DNA of 58,683 bases from Periconia sp. R9002 (taxonomy: Eukaryota; Ascomycota; Dothideomycetes; Pleosporales; Periconiaceae): positions 1 through 58,683 of the forward strand of contig JAMAHW010000137.1 of NCBI GenBank assembly GCA_023627715.1, written 5' to 3'. Shown piece after piece: positions 20,441-30,609 of the stretch (its first letter is position 1; each line of letters starts with the position of its first letter). The position numbers were made by a program, and so were the translations under genes. The notes beneath the pieces are model-generated. The model was not told where the DNA came from and did no database searches. It saw nothing but the letters and a program-made list of their open reading frames with translations.

Positions 20441-20580
20441 ACTTAGCCTACCTGAACACCTAAAAAGGTGGGTGGTGGTTAGGATAAAAAAAGAATGGTT
20501 TTTTACAATTAGCCTTCCTTAACACCCTTTACTGTTACTAGTTAAGGGGTATATAAAAAAAAGGGGGGGGGGTGGATTGT
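20440..20580. repeat. GC-cluster hairpins
   Basis: Two GC-richer clusters lie in AT-rich surroundings: TTAGCCTACCTGAACACC followed by AAAAAGGTGGGTGGTGGTTAGG, able to fold back through CACC/GGTG, and TTAGCCTTCCTTAACACCC with a downstream run of ten Gs. A similar cluster occurs near 30480-30510. Confidence 0.6.
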
Positions 20581-20596
20581 GGGAATAAACTACCTA

Positions 20597-20669
20597 TAAG
20601 GCTAGAATGAATCGAACACTCATCTGAGCTGTTATGAGCAGCTTGCTCTACCTATTAAGCTATAGCCTT
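20597..20669 (-). tRNA. trnM: tRNA-Met (CAT)
   Basis: Acceptor AAGGCTA/TAGCCTT, D-arm GCTT/GAGC, anticodon stem-loop AGCTG-CTCATAA-CAGCT, T-arm with TTCGATT. It is the second of three CAT-anticodon tRNAs. Confidence 0.92.
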
Positions 20670-20672
20670 TAA

Positions 20673-20741
20673 TGCGGACAGAGGAATTGCACCACTATTT
20701 CCTGGTCATGAGCCAAGTATGTTACTTTTACATTAGTCCGC
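20673..20741 (-). tRNA. trnM: tRNA-Met (CAT), third copy
   Basis: Acceptor GCGGAC/GTCCGC, D-arm ATGT/ACAT, anticodon stem-loop CTTGG-CTCATGA-CCAGG. The T-loop TGCAATT departs from TTCRANY, as initiator-type fungal mitochondrial tRNAs sometimes do, so this may be the initiator. Confidence 0.85.
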
Positions 20742-20761
20742 TTTAATAATTATATAAAAAT

Positions 20762-20832
20762 AGCCCAGTACGAGATTTGCACTCATATCTTCCGATTACA
20801 AAACGGGTGCATTACTATTATGCAAACCAGGC
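20762..20832 (-). tRNA. trnT: tRNA-Thr (TGT)
   Basis: Acceptor GCCTGGT/ACTGGGC, D-arm GCAT/ATGC, anticodon loop TTTGTAA, T-loop TGCAAAT. It lies just 3' of rnl. Confidence 0.88.
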
Positions 20833-20849
20833 AAAAATGTATTTAACAA

Positions 20850-23800
20850 TAAGTATGTTATTTAGTTAATAATAAATTAGTACTTTATACCTGAGAACAT
20901 TAAAGTCCTTTCAGCCAAAGCCTATTGGTATATGTTATATATGAAGTATTCAAACTAATTAGTTCAAAAAACAAAAAATTTATTGAAATTAATTGTCCCT
21001 CTCAAACATATTCCACTCGTAGTGTTATACTACGAATCTAAGAGTATCTTAAGGTAAGCTTCGTGCCTATATGCATTCAGCGCTTATCTTAACTAACTTA
21101 GCTTTCCTGCCATGCCTATACTATTACTACAGTAAAATGTTTAATTACCAATAGTATTTATATATACTCGAGTGTAATGCCCTTTTTAGAAAATTCACTA
21201 AGACTAATTTAGTTTTTCACTAAAATGTTTAGTTCCTTCACTAAAGAAAGCACAAAGTATTACCCAAATAAATTTTTGAGATAGGAAATTAAAATGTAAA
21301 AAAATAATCTCTTTTATCCATCTTCTTCCCTAGATATCCTACATCTAGTTCCTCGGATGAACCTATTCTTAAACTCATTAATCGTGTTAATATTAAGCAA
21401 ATAAACAACAGGTAAACCATAGGTTACCATACCCAACTCCTTTCGTACGAAGGGGCTATCCTTATTTTACTCCAATTTCCTCTAGAAGATAGAAACCATA
21501 CTGTCTCACGACGTATTTAACCCAGCTCGTGTAGCTCTTTAATCGACGAACAGTCGTACCCTTCATGATTCTTACATTCATGTGGATGAGCTAAGCCGAC
21601 ATCGAGGTGCCAAACTGCGCACTCAATTTGTACTCTCTGGCGCAATTAGCCTGTTATCCCCAGCGTAGCTTTTTCAATAATACAAGACCTTTCCTTACTG
21701 TGTCTTGCGATCTTTATGCCCTGCTTACGCAACTGATAGACGTGTATGTCAAACAGTAAAGCAAGATTAAGCCATTAAACTTTTGAAGTATATATCAATA
21801 TCATTTTTTTTAATAAAAAAAAACAACTAATAGTCTTACAATAAATAGGTTTCTTAATAACTACTTATCCTAATACCATATATACACCTATTTCCCACAT
21901 AGGTAAAATCTTACTTAATGTAAATTGTTATAGTTCTTACTCAAAGAGAAATATAAATGAATTAATCATAGATACTATTTTTCAAAAAAAAATGTAAATA
22001 TAAAAAATAACAAACTAAATTTTTTAAAAATTTAATAATAAATTAATAATAGATAAAGCTATAATAAAATAAAAAGCTCTAAATAGTGTATGGCGTATAG
22101 CCTATTACGAAAAATTAAATTTGGATACTCCCAGGTACTCTTTATGGGATCTGTGCCCCGCATAAACCATCTCCTAGCCATTGCTTTCCTGAGATTTATC
22201 TCCTTTTGTGGGTTAATTAGACGTCAGTAAACCAAATGAATGTAAACCTATTCTTTAATATAACAGCCAAAGTAAAGGTGTTTCAATTCTGCCTGCCAAC
22301 TACCTTATTCACTAAAACCTGTCCATTATACCCCATAACTAGTAACAGTAAAGCTGCATGGGGTCTTCTCGTCTATCTAGAGATAGGCAGTATCTTCACT
22401 GCCATTCCAATTTCACTGAGCCAATCATTGAGACAGCTGTTGCATCGTGAGATCATTCATGCGCGACATCATTTAAATGCCAAGGTATTTCGCTACCTTA
22501 GGACCCTCATAGGTAAGGCCGCCATTAAATGGGGGTTCCTTCAAAACCTAGCCTACTTCATTCGACCAAGTAACTCCGTTAACCATACATCATAGGGCAG
22601 ATAGCGCACTCTATACATTGATTTACATCTTACGCAAAGTGCTGTGTTTTAATTAAACAGTCGTGCAACACCATTCTATGTCTCCTCTTCCTAGCCTGAT
22701 ACTACTCAGTAGGAATGGCACACCTTCTCCCTCAGTTACGGTGTCAATTTGCCGAGTTCCTTAATGATTGTTAGCTCAAACGCCTTCGTATTCTCTACTA
22801 GCTTACTTGTGTTAGTATTTAGGTACGGTTACTTTTTCTTAATAGGCTTATAAAAAAATCTAAATAGTTTAATCTCTACCTATGGGAACTCATACTATTC
22901 CCTTAGAAATATGTTTTTTTTCCAGAACACTTTACTCAAAAGTTTATGTTGTCGAAACATCAAATACCTCATCATTCTACCCTTTAGGTTTGATTTAGAG
23001 ACCGTTTACTAAATCCATAAGCTTAAGGCGAGACTAATATTATAAATCGTCTTTTTCGTTACTCATGTCAGCATTCTCACTTGGGATATATTAACGAAAA
23101 CCCGCAATAAGGCGAGACTATTACACTAAAGTAATAATGGAATAGCTACTCATTCTATAAAGCATAACAATATAAAATGGGTTTATGATCAACATTAAAA
23201 ATTAATGCTAATCAGCGTATTATTTCTCTATCGTATCCTATCTATTCCTAATCCTATGTACCCAATGTTCCGCTACCCCATAAATAATACTTAAAAAATT
23301 TTTAAGTATAAAGATTTAATTAGTATATTCTACAACTAATCATATCAAATTAGTATATTCTACAACTAATCTTATCTAATAAAATTATGGACAAGGTGTC
23401 GGTGTTTTGTTTAGATCCGTTAAATCTTCGGCGCTTTTAATAAAAGGGGTAAATTAAAAATGAACCCTTGAACCAGTGCTCTGTTACGAGATCTTTAAAA
23501 AATGGCCGCTTCTAAGCCTATTTCCTAGTTGTATAATATAAATACATCCTTACTTTCACTTAACAAAAACTTTGGAACCTTAAACACTTGTTCTGGGCTG
23601 TTTCCCTTTTGACATACAACCTTATCGTTAAATGTCTGATAGTTCAACAATCATCATTGCCCTTCCGAGAGCAAATCCTCGCGAATAGAGTCTTCACGAC
23701 CCCCCCATATGCACAGGGCATCCTACCCCAGAAGAGGGATATAAATATCCCCCCACAGGTATTACTGCACAATTGTGCGAGATCACAGTTCTGTACCTGC

Positions 23801-24610
23801 TATGATGTAATTAAACCACATACTTACATATGTTTCGCGGAAAACCAGCTATAGTAGTCAGGTTTGTCTTTCACTAACTTACCACAGTTCTTTGGATATC
23901 TTTACAACGATAACCCATTCGGCCTTTTATAAGCCTGACCATGGTAAGATCACTACTCTTCGGGTCTCTATTTAGATACTACATCATTAATTAATAATTG
24001 GATTATCTAGGCAAATCTTAAAACTATATATATTTATACTAATTCTTTTCATTATTAGTCATCTATATCTGATTAGTTTCTTTTAATTTTTTTGTAAAAA
24101 TATAAGACTTGCTTGCATCTAATTAGAACTTGCTGACCCATTATACAAAAGGTACGCTCTCATATGTTTATTAAACTTACCTCGAGCTGCTTGTAAGACT
24201 ACTAATTCTAAAACGTCCCTCACGGTACATTCTTCTATAACTTGTATATTATATTAAGGCTTAGAGGAAGGTCCCCCTATATTCAAACAGAATAACCCAT
24301 TTTACTTGAAGCCTATTATCTATTTTCGTTCACACTACTAATAGAATCTCGTTTGATTTATTTTCCTGAAGCTACTAAGATACTTCAATTCGCATCGTAA
24401 TTATTTAAAATATTTTACCAATAGGTTTTAGCTATTGTTAATTTAATATACAGAAATCTTTCTTTAATAGTCTCTTTATATACTTGCCATAAAGTTAATC
24501 TTTAATATACATAATTATGTATATTATTAACAGATTAATATTATGAAAAAATACATTACATATCTAATACATTACTATATATTTATATATCCTATATATT
24601 AAAAATATAT
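20850..24610 (-). rRNA. rnl: mitochondrial large subunit rRNA
   Basis: Conserved landmarks on the minus strand: the sarcin-ricin region AGTACGAAAGGAG near 21440-21460; the domain V stretch GGCACCTCGATGTCGGCT near 21590-21612; CGGGGCACAGATCC near 22150; and TACCTTTTGTATAATGGGTC near 24130-24155 (domain II). The ends are estimates bounded by trnP upstream and trnT downstream. No group I intron is evident, and rps3 is not inside it as in many Pezizomycotina. A 33-bp AT repeat (ATTAGTATATTCTACAACTA) is duplicated at 23315-23380 in a variable region. Confidence 0.93.
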
Positions 24611-24620
24611 TTGGAAAATA

Positions 24621-24693
24621 TCAGGTTATTATGATTCGAACATAACAAATCCTCAACCCAAATGAGGCGCCTAACCAACCTGGCTCTAACCTG
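24621..24693 (-). tRNA. trnP: tRNA-Pro (TGG)
   Basis: Acceptor CAGGTTA/TAACCTG, anticodon stem-loop CCTCA-TTTGGGT-TGAGG, T-arm TTATG-TTCGAAT-CATAA. It lies just 5' of rnl. Confidence 0.94.
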
Positions 24694-24779
24694 GTTATTA
24701 TTAAATACAACTTTACTAGAGGTGTATTTAATAATACACACTTATTATTAAATACAACTTTATTAAGTAGGGGTGTATA

Positions 24780-24865
24780 CAGAGAATATCCGATTCGAAC
24801 GGATGTTGGTTTTACACCAAAATAAGTTTCAAGCTTATCACTTTAAACCACTCAGTCAATTCTCT
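24780..24865 (-). tRNA. trnS: tRNA-Ser (TGA)
   Basis: Acceptor AGAGAAT/ATTCTCT, anticodon stem-loop ATAAG-CTTGAAA-CTTAT, long variable arm TTGGTGTAAAACCAA, T-arm ATCCG-TTCGAAT-CGGAT. Confidence 0.94.
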
Positions 24866-25109
24866 ATTAATTTATAAAGCCCATATTTCAATGTATAACA
24901 ATAGTTTTATAAATAACTGTAAAGTTAATTTTAATGATTAATTATTTATACTTAACTATATATAATTTTGTATAAAAAAATATATAATTTTGTATATAAA
25001 AATATATAGATCTTATTTATAGTAAAACCATCTTAAAAAGTATTTACTATTATAAAAAAAAAGATATATATATTATCAATAGTAATACAATCTTAAAAAG
25101 TATACGCTA

Positions 25110-25181
25110 AAGCGCGTACAAGATTTGAACTTATAAAAACATGTCCGTAGCATGACGTTATACCTATTTAACCAACGCGCT
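25110..25181 (-). tRNA. trnR: tRNA-Arg (ACG)
   Basis: Acceptor AGCGCGT/ACGCGCT, anticodon stem-loop TCATG-CTACGGA-CATGT, T-arm with TTCAAAT. Confidence 0.92.
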
Positions 25182-25184
25182 TAT

Positions 25185-25256
25185 TGATTCCTCAACGAAT
25201 TGAACGTCGATCACATCCTTATCAAAAATGGGCTTTACCTATTAAGCTAAGGAACC
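25185..25256 (-). tRNA. trnI: tRNA-Ile (GAT)
   Basis: Acceptor GGTTCCT/AGGAATC, D-arm GCTT/AAGC, anticodon stem-loop CATTT-TTGATAA-GGATG, T-loop TTCAATT. Confidence 0.88.
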
Positions 25257-25437
25257 TTAATAATGACATACTAAAATATAGTAGAAAACCTATTTAATAC
25301 TTTTTTTTCACCACACTAAAATATTTAATAGTCATTTCTGTTTTTTAGGTTATATAAATTTAACTTTATAAACATGTTAGATTAATACATATTAAGTTAT
25401 AACAATATTATAATAACATATAATATTATGATATAAC

Positions 25438-25507
25438 AAGAGCATCCAGACTTGAACTGGAAATTTGAAGTTTGAAGCTTCCTATTTTGCCAATTAAACT
25501 ATGCTCT
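25438..25507 (-). tRNA. trnW: tRNA-Trp (TCA)
   Basis: Acceptor AGAGCAT/ATGCTCT, anticodon loop CTTCAAA giving TCA, T-arm TCCAG/CTGGA. The TCA anticodon reads both TGA and TGG, consistent with TGA as Trp in this genome. Confidence 0.93.
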
Positions 25508-25655
25508 TAATTGGTTTAACAATATATACTATGTTATATTGTTAAACCATAAAAAAATTTATACTAGGTTTAATAATTTTGTTCTTATAAACAAATAAAC
25601 TTAATTACATATTAATTTAGCTATTTACAGCTATAAGTTTCTTCTTTACCTTGTT

Positions 25656-25735
25656 CGGAAAAGAGCGGACTCGAACCGCCACGTGTCAAACACAGTATTT
25701 AGCAAATACCTTACCTTACCAATGGAAACTTTTCC
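25656..25735 (-). tRNA. trnS: tRNA-Ser (GCT)
   Basis: Acceptor GGAAAAG/CTTTTCC, anticodon loop TTGCTAA, variable arm of class II type, T-arm GGCGG-TTCGAGT-CCGCT. Confidence 0.9.
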
Positions 25736-25794
25736 CTCGTAGGGTTTTATTAACTTATAGTATTTAAGATTAAAAATTCTTTTTTACATTCTTA

Positions 25795-25965
25795 TTAATA
25801 TTTTAATTTACATTAAAAAATTTAATTTACATTATTGATAATTTAATCTACATAATTAACAATTTAATTTACATTAATGATAATTTAATTTACATTAATG
25901 ATAATTTAATTTACATTAATGATAATTTAATTTACATTATTAACAATTTAATTTACATAAGATTT
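25795..25965. repeat. 20-bp tandem repeat
   Basis: About seven units of AATTTAATTTACATTAATGA with minor variants (ATTAACAATT). It fills the spacer between trnS(GCT) and trnD; no gene is seen there. Confidence 0.9.
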
Positions 25966-26042
25966 TAATTAATTTAATAATTTTTATACTAATATTTTAG
26001 TAAACTTATAATATTAATAACATAATTTTTAATAAAAATCTG

Positions 26043-26116
26043 CGAGTTAGGCCAGATTCGAACTGGCATCTACTTTCGTGACAAGAAAGTCCTTTACCAA
26101 TTAAGTTTACTAACCC
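26043..26116 (-). tRNA. trnD: tRNA-Asp (GTC)
   Basis: Acceptor GGGTTAG/CTAACTC, anticodon stem-loop CTTTC-TTGTCAC-GAAAG, T-arm GCCAG-TTCGAAT-CTGGC. Confidence 0.93.
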
Positions 26117-26118
26117 TT

Positions 26119-26191
26119 TACGGCCAACCGAATTCGAATCGGTACATATCGTTTGGAAGACGATTGGAATAACCAATTATCCTATGGCCGC
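26119..26191 (-). tRNA. trnG: tRNA-Gly (TCC)
   Basis: Acceptor GCGGCCA/TGGCCGT, anticodon stem-loop ATCGT-CTTCCAA-ACGAT, T-arm ACCGA-TTCGAAT-TCGGT. Confidence 0.93.
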
Positions 26192-26550
26192 TTTTTTTTT
26201 TGTTAAAGACAAATATAATATTATATTTCTTTAGTTTCTATTTTCTCAGTATGACGCTATACCCTTTACAAATTTTACCTTCTCTAATACATCGGCTAAA
26301 AAAAATAAATTGTAACCTCTAAAAACTCTGCTGCTTTTGCAATAGATGCAAACTCGTAAGATACACGGGTACTCATTTGTGTAATATAAACAAAGAGATT
26401 TGATATTAGTAAATGGCTTATAAATTGAGTTATCTACAATAACATCCCATTGAACCTACATCTAATTATTTATTTTAAACTATAATATAAAATACACTGC
26501 TATAGTTTTTTATAGCTTATTTGTTCTAACCTATAGCGGTTTATGCTTTT
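26192..26550. other. spacer between trnG and trnK
   Basis: The spacer is of somewhat higher complexity than its neighbours, but I recognise no gene, tRNA or repeat in it. Confidence 0.5.
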
Positions 26551-26622
26551 TAAGATCTAAGGGACTTGAACCCTTATGAAGATGATTAAAAGTCATACGC
26601 TTTACCATTAAGCTAAGATCTC
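26551..26622 (-). tRNA. trnK: tRNA-Lys (TTT)
   Basis: Acceptor GAGATCT/AGATCTT, anticodon stem-loop TATGA-CTTTTAA-TCATC, T-arm AAGGG-TTCAAGT-CCCTT. Confidence 0.93.
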
Positions 26623-26639
26623 TTTAATAATGTAAAAAT

Positions 26640-26685
26640 TTAAAGTCTTACGGTTTGCCGTTAATCTAATATCTCTTTAATTATA
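26640..26685 (-). pseudogene. decayed 5' fragment of trnK
   Basis: AAAGTCTTACGGTTTGCCGT followed by TAATCTAATATCTC matches the trnK anticodon arm to acceptor segment with substitutions and an altered D-arm. It lacks the T-arm. Confidence 0.65.
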
Positions 26686-26702
26686 TAAACTTTAAAAGTT
26701 TT

Positions 26703-26773
26703 AAGAAATAAGTGATTCGAACACTTAACCTGCCGCGTGTAAAACGGATGCTCTACCAATTGAGCTAATTTCT
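26703..26773 (-). tRNA. trnV: tRNA-Val (TAC)
   Basis: Acceptor AGAAAT/ATTTCT, D-arm GCTC/GAGC, anticodon loop TTTACAC, T-arm AAGTG-TTCGAAT-CACTT. Confidence 0.92.
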
Positions 26774-27078
26774 TTTTTTTACTTTTTTTTACTTTTTTTT
26801 ATATATTCACCCATTTAATGTATTATTTACAGGTCTTTTTTGTACTTTAAACATAGTTTTTATTTGACGTAGCAAAGTTTAATTTACATACCTATACTAG
26901 TAACGTCCTTTCTATTAAAAATTTTTAAAGACTAATTTTTAAAGACTAATATTTAATTCTAATATTTAATTCTAACATTTAATTAGTAGGAAAAGACTTA
27001 AGAGTAGACTATAAAATACACATTACTATGTAATTACATAGAGATAATAAATATAAGATTATATAAAAAAAAGGGGTT

Positions 27079-27150
27079 AAGAAATAAGGAACTAGAACAT
27101 TTAACATATCATATGTAAAATGGATGCTTTACCTATTGAACTAACTTGTT
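27079..27150 (-). pseudogene. tRNA-Val pseudogene
   Basis: The block matches trnV along its length: ATCCATTTTACATAT versus ATCCGTTTTACACGC, and TTAAATGTTCTAGTT versus TTAAGTGTTCGAATC. The acceptor no longer pairs (ACAAGTT against TTATTTC) and the T-arm is broken. It sits 5 nt from the R1-A element. Confidence 0.82.
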
Positions 27151-27154
27151 TTTT

Positions 27155-27327
27155 GGGCTTTAAACATATTTATGGTTATAAAAATGTTCTTCTCCTTGTT
27201 GCTTTAAAGGTATGATTACCCTATAACAATAATAGGATAACTATCTGTAAACTATATAACTGCAACTTTCCGTAACTTATCTATAATAAATTTACGGGAT
27301 TCGCTAAATTTTTAGTTTGCAAGTTAA
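27155..27327 (-). repeat. R1-A: structured element 3' of nad6
   Basis: Minus strand: TTAACTT, a weak hairpin,  GAATCCC, a hairpin (CCGTAA/TTACGG), AAAGTTGC, a variable stem, GCAACAAGGAGAAG, a hairpin (ACAT/ATGT), TTTAAAGCCC. The GTTGC/GCAAC and ACAT/ATGT helices differ from other copies but still pair. It is 692 nt past the nad6 stop and 476 nt past the end of the in-frame nad6 read-through. Confidence 0.78.
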
Positions 27328-27474
27328 CTGTAATTTAACAGTAAAAAAAGTATTTATGTAAATATATAAATTTGTTTTTCTTTAAAAGCTAAAAAAACTT
27401 AAATAGACAAATGATAAAAAAAATATACCTAGAACTGTATATACAACAAATATATTAACATACCATATACTATA

Positions 27475-27600
27475 CCTAGTTTGTTGATAAGAACAGAGAA
27501 TATATTTTATTTACAAGGATATGCATAACATATAACTGTTAAACTAACTTATCAAAACAACTTCTACATATCGTATAGTTACAAATTTGACAATTATAAA
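27475..27600 (+). repeat. inverted copy of part of the cob nt-823 intron
   Basis: About 120 bp match the complement of 1380-1500, including CCTAGTTTGTTGATAAGAAC, TTTACAAGGATATGCATAAC and AACTATACGATATGTA-type ends. It is an intron fragment in a spacer 3' of nad6, with no exon or ORF attached. Confidence 0.82.
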
Positions 27601-27802
27601 ACGATTGAGATAGATTATGGGTTACCTTTCTATAAATTCCATTCACTTGCTTCATATTATGGTTCTGGCATAGCCCTATAATATTATTTTCATAATGCTC
27701 GCTGGGAGCTGTAAATCGTGCTCATTCATGCTCAGGGCACTGATTAGTAGCCCTGTTATTATATAACAAAATCAATAAACTATTAAAGAGATTCTTCAAT
27801 AT

Positions 27803-28018
27803 TTATACAATTTTTTCAACACTTATATAAAAAATAGGGCTATAACCAACCCCTATATCTACATGATAAAAATAATTATATTTAACCATCATAAAGAAAG
27901 GAAAACATACATCCTCTAACGTTTTATCTTTTGGAGGTCAATCAAAATTAAAATCTACCATACAAACATAACCATCAAAATTTCTTGATTTCTTAGCAAA
28001 AGAATTAAACCAAAAATC
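27803..28018 (-). pseudogene. in-frame continuation of the nad6 extension after its stop
   Basis: Directly after the nad6 TAA the same frame stays open for 71 codons, with one TGA as Trp. It reads DFWFNSFAKKSRNFDGYVCM and later DFNFDWPPKDKTLEDVCF, KYNYFYHVDIGVGYSPIFYI, ending at TAA 27805-27803. It has protein-like composition and looks like the remainder of the orphan domain fused to nad6, cut off by a nonsense codon. Confidence 0.55.
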
Positions 28019-28828
28019 TTAAGATTTATTACTATCAGGTCTAATACAAACATTAAAACGATATTTAACACCCTTATCAAGATTAACATCTTTCAACACC
28101 TTAAAAAAAGACTCTTTACCATTTAATATATTAAAATATAATTTATTACTTCCTTCACTTGAACTAGAACCTTTACCAAATGGAGTAGCACTTTGTAGAG
28201 GTAAGCTAGTAAATGAGTGAGGTGTTAAATTATTGTAGGTAAGACCCGTATTACTTGTTTTATCTTTTAATGTAATAACAATAGACCCTACCATAGCTAA
28301 TAATAATATAATAGTAGTAATTATTAATCACATAGAGTAATTACCGTATAATATATTACCTATGCTAGTTATATGAGAAGTTTCCGCTATATTTCCATCT
28401 CATACACTAGATGAGGTATTTTTTAATTCATCTCGATTTTTTTTTAAACCTTTAAGTATTCTCATAAAAGATGAATCATCAACAAAAAAAATAAAGAAAA
28501 TACCTATTAATATTGCTAAGGGAATACTATTAATACTGTCGGTTAATAACTCAGAAATTCTCACATTTATTAGCATTAATATAAATAAAAATAATATAGA
28601 TACTGCTCCTATATAAACCAATAAGTAAGATAGACCTATAAAGTTTAATCCTGATAGAATTAAATGTCCTGATATTGATGCAAATAAAAGTATTAAAAAT
28701 AAAACAGAAAGAATGGGGTTTTTTGTAATAATAACTAGTATACCTGATATTATGGCAAGAATATCAACTAAATCTAGATTAAAAACGCTAAACCCATTAA
28801 ATGAATATTCAAAAAGTGTATATAACAT
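28019..28828 (-). CDS. nad6: NADH dehydrogenase subunit 6 with foreign C-terminal tail
   Basis: This complex I membrane subunit starts at ATG (MLYTLFEYSFNGFSVF) and ends at TAA after 269 aa. The conserved core includes SGLNFIGLSYLLVYIGAVSI (the pi-bulge helix) and LFLFILMLINVR, and ends around residue 190 (MVGSIVITLKDK), where fungal Nad6 normally stops. The extra 80 residues contain PHSFTSLPLQS (203-213), nearly identical in DNA to the end of cox1 (PHAFTSLPLQS), then a Gly/Ser linker and an orphan segment (KVLKDVNLDKGVKYRFNVCI). Its 5' flank and first codons are duplicated in inverted orientation upstream of orf275. Confidence 0.92.
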
Positions 28829-29243
28829 AAATTAAAAAAATATTTTACCTCCTTCATGACTATCTTTATTATATATCTATAATTTATTACACTATATATT
28901 AATCTAATTATATCTAATAGTATCTAATAGATATAAAAAAGTAATAAAAATCGAAATAGATTTAGTCTAAATTGACATATTCACTCACTCACTCTCACCC
29001 ACTCCCACTCTCACTCTACAAGATTAATCTAAAAATCAATCAAATCTACACTCTACATTAAAAGAGATTAATAACAAATCTCGAGTTAAATAGTTTATAA
29101 GATTAGGCTTGAAAAGCAAATAAAAGTTAAAGTAGAGTAGATTTAGGACAAGTTACTAATTCGATAGTTTATAATAATAGTTTGAAAAATAATAAAAATT
29201 ACAGCTAAATAAAAGTAGAAAAGTAAAAAAAGGGGGGGGGGGG
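28829..29243. repeat. nad6 5' flank, arm 1 of a long inverted repeat
   Basis: The region upstream of nad6, from the start codon to a run of about 12 Gs, recurs as the reverse complement at 47388-47976. Shared blocks include TACCTCCTTCATGACTATCT, AATCGAAATAGATTTAG, CACTCACTCTCACC, AATCTCGAGTTAAATAG and AAAAATTACAGCTAAATAAA. It probably holds the nad6 leader and promoter. Confidence 0.9.
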
Positions 29244-29950
29244 TATTAATAACGTCTATAATATACACGAGTTATACTGTACAAAGGTTGTACTATTCAT
29301 GTATTATAAAATCCAATGTTTATACAATTCATTAATTATCTTATACTTCGATTATTTTATTGATCTGTTGTAATAACCTAAGGGTTATAATAATCTAATT
29401 GTAAATTTAGTCTATTATACCTTCTAATAATTAGCAATATAGTATCCTATTAGTAAATTTAGTCTATATACCATAGATAGTAGTAATATAATATCCTAAT
29501 AGTAATATAGTGTCCTAATGGTAAATTTAGTCTATATTCCGTAGTTAGTAGTAATATAATATCCTAATGGTTATTTTAGTATAAAGGGTTAAAATAGGAT
29601 AACTATAATTTTATGTTACTGGTTTCTTTATTTTAGGTTATTGGTTTCTTTATTTTAGGTTACTGGTTTCTTTATTTTAGGTTACTGGTTTCTTTATTTT
29701 AAATTCACTACATCCTAATGGAATGGGGCCCGTAAATACTGAGATAGCAGTTATTAAAGATAACATAATTACTGATTCCTATACTGTCTATTTATTAAAA
29801 TTCTAATAATGATTAATAATATTTTATGCAATATATACATGTAATTATCTTTTTTATACTAGTTAATTTCCTTTTATTTTATAGTTAATTACCTTTCAGT
29901 TAATTTGTTTTAATAGAAAAAATTATTTATAGTGTTATGAAAATCATACT
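29244..29950. repeat. spacer with short tandem repeats
   Basis: Units around TAATATAATATCCTAATGGT recur at 29430-29580, and the 22-bp unit GGTTACTGGTTTCTTTATTT plus TA occurs four times at 29615-29705. No gene is recognised. Confidence 0.8.
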
Positions 29951-30023
29951 AAGCCCTTAAAATGAATCGAACATTTATCAGAATATTAACAGTATCCGGC
30001 TCTACCATTGAGCTATAAAGGCT
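29951..30023 (-). tRNA. trnN: tRNA-Asn (GTT)
   Basis: Acceptor AGCCTTT/AAGGGCT, D-arm GCTC/GAGC, anticodon stem-loop GGATA-CTGTTAA-TATTC, T-loop TTCGATT. Confidence 0.92.
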
Positions 30024-30109
30024 ATTAATTTAATAATATGTAAAATCTTTATTTCTTAAAATTTACTTAGTTAATATTAGATAGTATATTTAAATTAAAT
30101 CTTTTACTG

Positions 30110-30194
30110 TAGGAGACAAGAGATTCGAACTCTTAAAAGCACAAAACTATTGAGTTTACAGCTCAACCCTTCTTACCAATAAAGGAACTCTCCT
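30110..30194 (-). tRNA. trnY: tRNA-Tyr (GTA)
   Basis: Acceptor AGGAGA/TCTCCT, anticodon stem-loop TTGAG-CTGTAAA-CTCAA, long variable arm, T-arm AGAG-TTCGAAT-CTCT. Confidence 0.92.
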
Positions 30195-30209
30195 TACTAT
30201 GACCTAAAC

Positions 30210-30480
30210 CTGTATTTAACCTAATTTTTATTTAACCTAATTTTTTTTATTTAACCTGATTTTTTATTTAACCTAACTTATTATTTAACCTAACTTATTA
30301 TTTAACCTAATTTTTATTTAACCTAACTTATTATTTAACTAATAAAAATAGTTTAAGAGATAACTAAAAACCGGTATCCTTATAGGATATAATTAAGCTT
30401 TTTTACCTAAGCTTTTTCATCTAAGCTTTTTTACCTAAGCTTTTTCATCTAAGCTTTTTTGCCTAAGCTTTTCTTCTTTT
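30210..30480. repeat. tandem repeats between trnY and a tRNA relic
   Basis: About eight units of TTTAACCTAAYTTWTTA lie at 30213-30345 and about five 15-bp units AAGCTTTTTCATCTA at 30395-30475. A GC cluster, CACCCTAAAAAGATGGTGGG, follows. Confidence 0.85.
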
Positions 30481-30526
30481 AAGCACCCTAAAAAGATGGT
30501 GGGTGGGTAAGTATAACAATATAGTT

Positions 30527-30586
30527 AGGTTGTCTATGGAATCGAACCATATAAATATTTACATATCTAAGGGCCTCTAACAACCT
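30527..30586 (-). pseudogene. truncated tRNA-like relic
   Basis: Acceptor AGGTTGT/ACAACCT and T-arm TATGG-TTCGATT-CCATA are intact, but only about 25 nt lie between them, so no proper D and anticodon arms fit. Its T-arm block TTTATATGGTTCGATTCCAT recurs in a plus-strand relic at 37153-37201. Confidence 0.65.
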
Positions 30587-30609
30587 TTTTTTTTGGGGGT
30601 GTATCGTTA

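Noticed and set aside
22236..23854. Plus-strand ORFs at 22236-22595 and 23588-23854
   Set aside because: They lie entirely within rnl on the opposite strand and have no protein-like features; they are shadows of conserved rRNA sequence.
24100..24610. Intron within the 5' part of rnl
   Set aside because: The segment is AT-rich but its length fits a reduced domain I, and no group I core motif was seen.
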